From Planctomycetota bacterium (lineage in GTDB: Bacteria > Planctomycetota > UBA11346): DNA of 5,750 nt. The stretch covers positions 1 through 5,750 of the forward strand of contig CANETI010000180.1 of assembly GCA_947440715.1 (NCBI GenBank), given 5' to 3'. Each line of letters opens with the position of its first letter. Position 1 is the stretch's first letter. The translations under genes were made by a program, and so were the position numbers. The notes beneath the pieces are model-generated. The model worked only from the letters and a program-made list of their open reading frames with translations, ran no database searches and was not told the origin of the DNA. Shown here piece by piece: positions 1 to 5,206 of this stretch.

Positions 1-33
1 GAGATAAATGAATACGACGATGGCGGGAATCAC
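1..33 (-). CDS. Start of probable sodium:solute symporter (5' end only, runs off left edge)
   Basis: Eleven codons are visible, reading MIPAIVVFIYL from a GTG at 33-31 and open to the window edge. The GTG overlaps the TGA stop of the DUF3311 gene (GTGA arrangement). It is preceded by GGGAGA (plus strand 40-45) with a 6-nt spacer, so this start is well placed for translational coupling. The hydrophobic N-terminus suits the first membrane segment of a transporter. DUF3311 proteins are known to be encoded next to SSS-family sodium:solute symporters, which is the main reason for the product call. The visible residues alone do not identify the family. It would be an inner-membrane secondary transporter of unknown substrate. 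Confidence 0.6.
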   Translation of the reverse strand, partial: MIPAIVVFIYL

Positions 34-251
34 GGTTTGTCTCCCGCTTTAGGTTCAACGTGATCATATTCGCTTGGCCACGCCACTTTCACTAACATCC
101 ACATCGTGAGCGAAGCTACTACCGTGTAGAGTGCATGATAAGCCAGACCAATCGGCATCAGGCCGAAGATCAAGGTTTTGTCTTTCCAAAACCAAAAGTC
201 CTGATGCAGGGCAAGTAGCACGACTACCCAAAGTGCGGCAATCCATTTCAT
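30..251 (-). CDS. DUF3311 family small membrane protein
   Basis: This is a 73-residue protein with two hydrophobic segments, about residues 3-16 (WIAALWVVVLLALH) and 28-58 (LIFGLMPIGLAYHALYTVV onward), and a short polar tail ending GDKP. The LHQDFWFW stretch followed by FGLMPIGLAYHALY matches the DUF3311 signature as I know it, and full length is normal for the family. The ATG is supported by AAGGAG (plus strand 258-263) six bases upstream. Family members typically sit directly before a sodium:solute symporter gene and are presumed to be an accessory subunit. Here the stop overlaps the start of the next gene, which fits that pairing. No biochemical role is established from sequence. It lies 135 bp downstream of the second propeller gene, so membership of the same transcript is likely but not certain. 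Confidence 0.88.
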   Translation of the reverse strand: MKWIAALWVVVLLALHQDFWFWKDKTLIFGLMPIGLAYHALYTVVASLTMWMLVKVAWPSEYDHVEPKAGDKP

Positions 252-264
252 GCAGATCTCCTTC

Positions 265-279
265 GTCCGGTTTTCGGAC
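265..279 (-). other. Small hairpin just upstream of the DUF3311 ribosome binding site
   Basis: The arms GTCCG and CGGAC (265-269 and 275-279) form a 5-bp GC-rich stem around a 5-nt loop. It ends one base before the AAGGAG that serves the DUF3311 start. It could modulate ribosome access or protect a processed 5' end, but so short a stem may be chance. Confidence 0.25.
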
Positions 280-344
280 TCCCGTTATTCATCACGCGAC
301 ACAAACCATTTACGCTCTTTAACAACGACATCCATCACGTCGCC

Positions 345-371
345 CCTATCCGTCTGTATGAACGGATAAGG
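345..371 (-). terminator. Hairpin between propeller gene and DUF3311 gene; possible attenuator or processing site
   Basis: The plus-strand arms TATCCGT (347-353) and ACGGATA (362-368) pair around an 8-nt loop. They extend by two more G-C pairs across one bulged base. The hairpin lies 16 bases beyond the propeller stop codon on the transcribed strand. No U-run follows, so it is not a canonical intrinsic terminator. Partial termination or 3'-end protection of the propeller message is plausible. I saw no convincing sigma-70 promoter between it and the DUF3311 gene. Confidence 0.35.
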
Positions 372-386
372 AGAGAATTAATTCAG

Positions 387-1988
387 TTATTTTGCATCCG
401 CTGTTACAGCGTACAGGTGGGTTTGGCAGGCAACATACAACGTACCGTTCGCATAAACCGTCGTCGCATAAATAGGGGAATCGAGCGTCACTTGGTTAAT
501 GATTTTCTTTTCCTTTGATGCGGCAAATACTGACCAAGTACCATTTTCATCACCCACATACACCTTGCCGTCTGCGGCAAATGATGAACCCCACATATGC
601 GCTTTCAAATCATGCTGCCAGTATTCCTTGCCGGTTTCGGCATCGAGGCAGAAGAAGAAGCCGGAAAAATCACCGACATAAACTAAACCATCATAAACCG
701 ACACGGTCGAGATCGAACGCGCGATCTTATCAAATGACCAGATTTTTGCGCTTTTGGTGACATCGCCCATCTTGGACGCATCAATGCAATGGATAATGCC
801 AACGCCTTCACCATGTTCGGGATCTTGGCCAACGGCGATATACACCCGATTATTATATAACACCGGAGTCGCGATGATTTCGCTGTACGCTTCTGCCGCT
901 GGATATTTTAATTTTTTCCCGTCTTTAACTTTACGCTCATCTGGATTGCAATCATACCACCACACTTTTTTCAGCCAGGCCGTATCGTTTTCTTTATCGG
1001 GCACTGGCGTTGGGTTGAATGCGTAACAAAAACCATCAGCGCCACCGAACAGCAATAAGGGCTTATCGTTAATCTTCGCCATCGAAGGCGATGACCAACC
1101 ACCGTGGAAAATGCGCGGTCCGATTGCCGCGTCGTCTTCTGCGACAAATTCGCCGGTCTTCTTATTTAAGGCGATCAAACTTGGGCTATTCGGAGATGGA
1201 ATATTAACGTGGGTCCAATCTTGGCCATTGGAGGTCGCCACATACACCAAGTCGCCTTCAATTAAAACCGAACAGTTCGCCGCGTTATGCGGAAAAACAC
1301 CGAGCTCATCCATCATGTCGTAGCGCCAGACAATGTCCCCATCTAACGGTCCTGGCTGAACTGGTGGGGCACCAACGTTAGCTAAATGTTTTGCTTCATC
1401 TTGATAGCCTTGATTGCCATTTGCTAAACCATGCACGTCCAAACACAGCACTTCACAACGATTGGTGACGACATAAACAAAATCACCGTCGACGGTGGGT
1501 GACGCCGTAATGCCGAGATATTCCCAGTCATTTACTTTACCACTTTCTAATTTTGGCACGACCAACTGCCACAGTAGCTTTCCCGTCGCTTCTTCAAAAC
1601 ACATCAAATTGCCGCGGTCACCGATATGCTTGGGATCTCGAGGAGATTCATTATTCGTACCAACGTAGACGCGACCATTTGCGACCACTGGATTACCATA
1701 GGTTTGCGAGCCTAATTTGGCGGCCCATTTCACCCCCTTGGTGGTGGCCATATCAACTTCTTCAGTGCCTTCCTTGAATTTACCGGGAGTAAATGTCGAC
1801 GGTAGATTTTTGGCGCTGGTGTTGGCCATATTTCGCTGATTCGTTCCGCCCCACTGCGGCCAATCGCCTTCCGCTGCCGTCATTTGGCCTAATCCAAAAA
1901 TGAGGGTCGCAAATACTGCTGCGAGTTGCGAGTTTTTGTCAAACATAGATGTGGCCTTTCGCTTGGTCGAAAAAAGATCGTAACTCAT
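387..1988 (-). CDS. Exported PQQ-binding-like beta-propeller repeat protein (533 aa)
   Basis: The predicted export signal has a basic n-region (TKRK, then DK), a hydrophobic core LAAVFATLIFGLG (residues 22-34) and a likely signal peptidase I site after MTA or MTAA (38/39). The mature protein would begin near EGDWPQWGG. Blade-like repeats follow: CFEEATGKLLWQLVV, ALNKKTGEFVAED, CIDASK...AKIWSFD, CLDAETGKEYWQHDL and a final YATTVYANGTLYVACQ. These fit the alternating 'V.NGRVYVGT' / 'xxDxxTGxxxW' pattern of PQQ-type propellers. I see no CxxCH haem motif and no sign of a dehydrogenase active site, so a scaffold, binding or sensing role is more likely than quinoprotein oxidation. The start at 1988 has AGGAG eight bases upstream. 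An alternative ATG at 1946 would give a 519-residue form with the same signal core but only a weak AAGG. It lies 38 bp downstream of a paralogous propeller gene, almost certainly co-transcribed. Confidence 0.88.
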   Translation of the reverse strand: MSYDLFSTKRKATSMFDKNSQLAAVFATLIFGLGQMTAAEGDWPQWGGTNQRNMANTSAKNLPSTFTPGKFKEGTEEVDMATTKGVKWAAKLGSQTYGNPVVANGRVYVGTNNESPRDPKHIGDRGNLMCFEEATGKLLWQLVVPKLESGKVNDWEYLGITASPTVDGDFVYVVTNRCEVLCLDVHGLANGNQGYQDEAKHLANVGAPPVQPGPLDGDIVWRYDMMDELGVFPHNAANCSVLIEGDLVYVATSNGQDWTHVNIPSPNSPSLIALNKKTGEFVAEDDAAIGPRIFHGGWSSPSMAKINDKPLLLFGGADGFCYAFNPTPVPDKENDTAWLKKVWWYDCNPDERKVKDGKKLKYPAAEAYSEIIATPVLYNNRVYIAVGQDPEHGEGVGIIHCIDASKMGDVTKSAKIWSFDKIARSISTVSVYDGLVYVGDFSGFFFCLDAETGKEYWQHDLKAHMWGSSFAADGKVYVGDENGTWSVFAASKEKKIINQVTLDSPIYATTVYANGTLYVACQTHLYAVTADAK

Positions 1989-1996
1989 AAAGACAG

Positions 1997-2001
1997 CTCC
2001 T
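1997..2001 (-). promoter_or_regulatory. Ribosome binding site AGGAG for the 533-aa propeller gene
   Basis: AGGAG on the minus strand sits 8 nt before the ATG at 1988-1986. It favours this start over the in-frame ATG at 1946. Confidence 0.7.
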
Positions 2002-2026
2002 GATCAAAAGGGAAATTAACTCGCAG

Positions 2027-4297
2027 CTAATTAGGAGTAACCAACACGTTATCGATATACACACGCATATCGGTTGGTGAGAAGCCAAATAAACCTGGGG
2101 AACCGCTCGCGTGCGCATTTTTGTGCGGCACTTCCAACATCCATGCTGCAGGTTCGGCTTCACCCTTTGGCCACGCCTTCGCGCGAATGACACCACTACC
2201 ATCGGCCGCGACGTCGACTCGTGATTTAATATGATACCAAGTTTTCACCGTCCACTTGAACGGAATGCTGACGCGAATCAGCTCTAAATTGGAATTGATT
2301 TCAAGCTCTTGAGCGTTGCCCTTTAAGATGATGGCGTAGCGTTGATTAATAATGCCAACTTCACTCATTTTGCGCTTGTTACCGTCGCTCATCACGTCGG
2401 CTTCTACGGTGTAGTTTTTCATGTCAGGCGTGCCAACGAACGTAATCGCACGTTGAAATAATTTATTTTCAATGGTCTTGGCTAACACTTTATTGCCATC
2501 AACCGTGTGGACTTCCCATTTAAAACGTGCGCCAATCCAGGGTAGTGGTGGATAAGCGAACATCAGCGTCGGATCTGCCGGATTAGGAATAACGGTTTGG
2601 TAACTTTCGAAATTTTCACTGAGCGGCAAGTTCGTCATAATACGACCACGGATATATCCGGCCACTTGGTCTACGGTTCCTTTAAACATTCCGGCAGATG
2701 GGATTTGCTCTGGTTTTGCCGTCAACATGTCAGGACTGGTAAAGCTCGCTTTCATTTCCGCTTTTACCTTCGCCGTTGCAGGTAAAAAAGTTTCCCATTT
2801 TGGTTCGCCTGCTGGAACTGGTACTGGCAAGCCATTTCCATCGACACCAAGCAATTTTACAGACTGTTGCTGGCCTGGGCGCAGCAGCACTTCTGCCGGT
2901 ACCGCGATCAATTGTTTTGCTGGTCCCATACCGCCTGGTTGTGCAGCATAAGCATCTGGTTTCCCAGGTTTCACCGTACCAAAACAATAGAGTTTCTCCG
3001 TCGTCAATAAGTACACCCGACCATTGGCCACGGATACAGCACCATTGCATTCACCGGCCACATCAACCTTGCATAATATTTCGGGGTTTCCATCGGTTGG
3101 TTTGACGATGGCAAACGTGTGATCCTTGATCGGAACATATAAGCGTCCATCAGCAAACACGGGCGATGAATGCAATTGTTCGATACCTAATTTTAATTTC
3201 CATAACTGTTTGCCACTCACGGCATCTAACGCGCATAATTCACCGGTTTCGACAGTGACATAAATACGATCGCCAACTATCACGGGTGAACTACTGAAGG
3301 CGGCGGTTTCGCTATTGCGCCAAACCTCCGCGCTCTTCTCTAATATCGGCGCACCTTCGGTTGCTGGCACGGGCGTTTGGCTGCGAGAGAACGCTACCAT
3401 GCGGCCAATTTCAGAATTATCGAGATTCTCCCGGTTATGCACGGCAATAATATGGTCACCTCCATGTAATAAAATCGTGCTGTTTACGCCGCCTTGAGAT
3501 AATCCAAATCGCCACACCGGCTCACCGGTATTTGCGTTAACACACACGACATTTCCACATCCCGTTCCGGCATAAAAAACTTCGCGTCCGGCATAAGTCG
3601 TGAATACCGGTTGCGAAAAAGAATTATCCTTTGGGCGCACACCTGGGACGGAAATCCAAACCGGTTGTCCGGTACGTTTATCATAGGCGTAAAAGCGATC
3701 GCCAGCCGGACCGTGAGCACCCCAATTACTGGTAATGGCGTGAAAAATAATTAAATTACGGTGTACGCTGCATGATCCGGTACGACCGTTGGGAAAAGTC
3801 ATACGCCCGATTTCTTCCATTAACGAGCGCGACCACAAACTTTTTCCATCAGCATCAAACCCACTTAAAATACCCGACGATGAAATCGCGTACACATTGC
3901 CGGTTTCGGGATCAATGGTTGGTGAGCCGATGGAATAACGACGATAAATAATATCGCTCAAAAAATCGTTGAAGGCGTGCGACCAGATTTGTTTACCCGT
4001 GGCGGCATCGAAGCAGCGCAATTGTTCTTGCAGATTCGAGTCTTCTCCTTCATAGGTCAAAGCGTAGACGCGTTCGCCGCGAATGACGGGAGTGCCACGA
4101 CCAGAAACATTCACACTCCATAATTGATTTTTGCCACCTGGTTCCCAGGTTTCGGGTAATCCCGTTTCATTGCTCACACCATTTTGATTGGGTCCACGCC
4201 ATTCGGTCCAATCCGCAGCCGTCAACGAACCCAGTGCTAGACAGGCGCTGACTCCAGCAACAACCATGGTCCAGCGACGTTGTACTAAACCAGCCAT
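2027..4297 (-). CDS. Exported PQQ-like beta-propeller protein with C-terminal lectin-like module (756 aa)
   Basis: The ATG at 4297 is chosen because GGGAG precedes it by 6 nt and it opens directly into a signal peptide: MAGLVQRRW, core TMVVAGVSACLALGSL, cleavage near LTA/A (27-28). The reading frame is open further upstream (an ATG at 4378), but that N-terminal extension does not look like a leader. Residues about 29-455 form a PQQ-type propeller with repeats such as CFDAATGKQIWSHAF, AYDKRTGQPVWISV, CVNANTGEPVWRFGL and ALDAVSGKQLWKLKL. Residues about 460-556 look like an Ig-like linker (QLIAVPAEVLLRPGQ...GYIRGRI). Residues about 557-756 (NFESYQ...LPWIGARFKWEV...VYIDNVLVTPN) resemble the concanavalin/LamG-like beta-sandwich modules common in exported PVC proteins. 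No haem motif or dehydrogenase catalytic set was recognised. A periplasmic or surface binding role, perhaps for a carbohydrate, is inferred. It is the first gene of the leftward unit. Confidence 0.87.
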   Translation of the reverse strand: MAGLVQRRWTMVVAGVSACLALGSLTAADWTEWRGPNQNGVSNETGLPETWEPGGKNQLWSVNVSGRGTPVIRGERVYALTYEGEDSNLQEQLRCFDAATGKQIWSHAFNDFLSDIIYRRYSIGSPTIDPETGNVYAISSSGILSGFDADGKSLWSRSLMEEIGRMTFPNGRTGSCSVHRNLIIFHAITSNWGAHGPAGDRFYAYDKRTGQPVWISVPGVRPKDNSFSQPVFTTYAGREVFYAGTGCGNVVCVNANTGEPVWRFGLSQGGVNSTILLHGGDHIIAVHNRENLDNSEIGRMVAFSRSQTPVPATEGAPILEKSAEVWRNSETAAFSSSPVIVGDRIYVTVETGELCALDAVSGKQLWKLKLGIEQLHSSPVFADGRLYVPIKDHTFAIVKPTDGNPEILCKVDVAGECNGAVSVANGRVYLLTTEKLYCFGTVKPGKPDAYAAQPGGMGPAKQLIAVPAEVLLRPGQQQSVKLLGVDGNGLPVPVPAGEPKWETFLPATAKVKAEMKASFTSPDMLTAKPEQIPSAGMFKGTVDQVAGYIRGRIMTNLPLSENFESYQTVIPNPADPTLMFAYPPLPWIGARFKWEVHTVDGNKVLAKTIENKLFQRAITFVGTPDMKNYTVEADVMSDGNKRKMSEVGIINQRYAIILKGNAQELEINSNLELIRVSIPFKWTVKTWYHIKSRVDVAADGSGVIRAKAWPKGEAEPAAWMLEVPHKNAHASGSPGLFGFSPTDMRVYIDNVLVTPN

Positions 4298-4303
4298 AGA
4301 GAA

Positions 4304-4310
4304 CTCCCTC
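4304..4310 (-). promoter_or_regulatory. Ribosome binding site GAGGGAG that sets the 756-aa propeller start
   Basis: GAGGGAG on the minus strand ends 6 nt before the ATG at 4297-4295. The upstream in-frame ATGs at 4378, 4357, 4315 and 4312 have no comparable sequence at a normal distance, so the 756-residue form is preferred. Confidence 0.7.
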
Positions 4311-4389
4311 ATCATGCAGGACGCCGTGTTTTTTTCCGTTTGTGACGCTGGTCGCATGCAAGCGAACAGCTCAAACAAAAGGCGGCGGC

Positions 4390-4417
4390 TTGGTAAGATA
4401 GTACTTACACGTACTAA
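4390..4417 (+). promoter_or_regulatory. Candidate sigma-70 promoter for marR
   Basis: TTGGTA (4390-4395) and TACTAA (4412-4417) are separated by 16 bp. They match the -35 and -10 consensus at about 4/6 and 3/6. The implied transcript start is near 4424, giving a leader of roughly 54 nt before the ATG at 4478. The -10 box lies inside the right arm of the 4399-4416 inverted repeat. The call rests on position and partial consensus only. Confidence 0.4.
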
Positions 4418-4427
4418 TTCGTTTACA
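4398..4427 (-). promoter_or_regulatory. Candidate sigma-70 promoter for the leftward propeller/transporter unit
   Basis: On the minus strand, TGTAAA at 4427-4422 (TTGTAA if shifted one base upstream) could serve as a -35 and TACTAT (4403-4398) as a -10. The spacing is 18-19 bp, slightly long. The -10 box matches consensus at 4/6 and overlaps the left arm of the inverted repeat. It would give a leader of about 94 nt before the ATG at 4297. Confidence 0.35.
4399..4416. promoter_or_regulatory. Inverted repeat TAGTAC-N6-GTACTA, probable MarR operator
   Basis: This is a perfect 6-bp dyad with a 6-bp spacer, giving 18 bp overall, the right size for a MarR dimer site. It lies in the 180-bp region between the divergent marR and propeller genes and overlaps the candidate -10 boxes on both strands. 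A second, shifted dyad GTAAG-N6-CTTAC (4393-4408) overlaps it. MarR-family proteins commonly bind such palindromes in the divergent promoter next to their own gene, so autoregulation and control of the leftward unit are inferred. Confidence 0.55.
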
Positions 4428-4477
4428 ACTACTTCTTCTTGCTACCCTGCAAAGTTATCCCCTACTGGATCCTGCTT

Positions 4478-4972
4478 ATGAGCGACCTTTTGCCTGATGT
4501 TGCACCCGAACCAGCACGCCCACGACTCGCGCTACTACTTCGCCGTGCGTGGTATGGGCTCAATCAAACGTTTCGCCGTCGTATTGCCGAGAGCGGAGTT
4601 ACCCCCGATCAGTTCACGATTCTGCGCTGGTTGACCGAAAATCCGGACGGAATGACCCAACGCAGTCTAGCCGACGCCATGGCCAGCGATCCCAATACCA
4701 TCACCGCAATTCTATCTCGTATGTTGAAAGCTGGACTGGTGGAACGCCGCAGCGACCCAGACGATGCGCGGTGCAATCGCATTCGTCTGAAACCGAAAGG
4801 TCGCCAGCTACACACCAAGCTCCAACCGTTAGCGAGCACCCTGCAAGACGACCTGCTGACCAGTATTCCCGCTGCGGACCGTGATCAATTTCTGATCCAC
4901 CTCGCCAGCGTCGCCGCCAATTTAGAGCGACTGGCGGAACAGGAACCAACGAAACCAACCGTAACGCAATAA
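4478..4972 (+). CDS. MarR-family winged helix-turn-helix transcriptional regulator (164 aa)
   Basis: The protein is all-helical apart from the wing. Helix 1 covers about residues 16-38 (RLALLLRRAWYGLNQTFRRR). The winged HTH spans about 44-108. Its recognition region is MTQRSLADAMASDPNTITAILSRMLKAGLVER (59-90), followed by the family wing signature DDARCNRIRLKPKG (95-108; the usual form is D-x-R-x5-LT-x2-G). C-terminal helices (109-155) complete the dimer interface. Its 164-residue length is typical. The start is MSDLLPDV at 4478. A TTG at 4439 would add 13 residues (MLPCKVIPYWILL) unlike any MarR N-terminus. No strong Shine-Dalgarno precedes 4478, only a weak GGAT. It is divergent from the propeller/transporter unit and probably regulates it and itself through the dyad between them, responding to an unknown ligand. 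Confidence 0.92.
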   Translation: MSDLLPDVAPEPARPRLALLLRRAWYGLNQTFRRRIAESGVTPDQFTILRWLTENPDGMTQRSLADAMASDPNTITAILSRMLKAGLVERRSDPDDARCNRIRLKPKGRQLHTKLQPLASTLQDDLLTSIPAADRDQFLIHLASVAANLERLAEQEPTKPTVTQ

Positions 4973-5053
4973 TTTATTTAGTGTTACTGACAACCATCTA
5001 ATCCCAATTATCCATCATTCACAATGCTGCTTTGTAAGCCATTTATCAAACAT

Positions 5054-5160
5054 TGAACAAGAGAAACGGAGGAACGGAGGAGAAAAATGGATGAATTAAG
5101 AACCAGATGGCTGAGTGCCGTCCTCCGTTTCTCCGTTCCTCTTGTTCATTTTTATTTCTT
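5054..5160 (+). terminator. Long inverted repeat with T-rich tract, downstream of marR
   Basis: Arms of 28 nt (5054-5081 and 5121-5148) are complementary with two mismatches, around a 39-nt loop. The left arm contains tandem AACGGAGG units. The right arm reads as two YCTCCGTT octamers plus CCTCTTGTT. On the plus strand the stem is followed by TTTTTATTTCTT (5149-5160), as in an intrinsic terminator reading out of marR. No equivalent U-run exists on the other side. The long arms and internal tandem units are more than a terminator needs and suggest a dispersed palindromic element used as one. Confidence 0.6.
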
Positions 5161-5185
5161 ACATTCCGAGTGATAGAGAATAGTT

Positions 5186-5206
5186 ATAAAGCTAACTTAG
5201 CTTTAT
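5186..5206. repeat. 21-bp AT-rich palindrome abutting the beta-barrel gene stop codon
   Basis: Perfect 10-bp arms ATAAAGCTAA (5186-5195) and TTAGCTTTAT (5197-5206) flank a single C. The element begins immediately after the TAA of the convergent gene (5209-5207). As RNA it could fold into a short weak hairpin. Neither side carries a convincing U-run beyond the A/T arms themselves. A weak bidirectional terminator or a protein-binding site are both possible. Confidence 0.5.

Noticed and set aside
1939..2202. Minus-strand 87-codon open frame spanning the junction of the two propeller genes
   Set aside because: It overlaps both well-supported genes in another frame, its translation is arginine/cysteine/serine-rich without a domain, and no ribosome site favours it.
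4238..4297. Tat signal (QRRWTM) in the 756-aa propeller
   Set aside because: The twin arginines lack the hydrophobic residue at +2 expected of RRxFLK-type motifs, and the core is strongly hydrophobic as in Sec signals.
387..4297. Quinoprotein dehydrogenase function for the two propellers
   Set aside because: The repeats are PQQ-like, but I see no haem CxxCH, no vicinal disulfide motif and no dehydrogenase active-site pattern. Many propellers of this type bind no PQQ.
4352..4365. Small TCGC/GCGA hairpin with an embedded GCATGC in the propeller leader
   Set aside because: A 4-bp stem is expected by chance and has no flanking element that gives it meaning.
4298..4378. N-terminal extension of the 756-aa propeller starting at the upstream ATG 4378
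   Set aside because: The extra 27 residues (MFELFACMRPASQTEK onward) precede an otherwise complete signal peptide and lack a ribosome binding site. The ATG at 4297 has GGGAG at 6 nt.
5054..5148. MITE or CRISPR interpretation of the inverted repeat
   Set aside because: There is one repeat pair rather than an array, so it is not CRISPR. I found no clean target-site duplication directly flanking the arms, so a MITE is not supported by this window alone.
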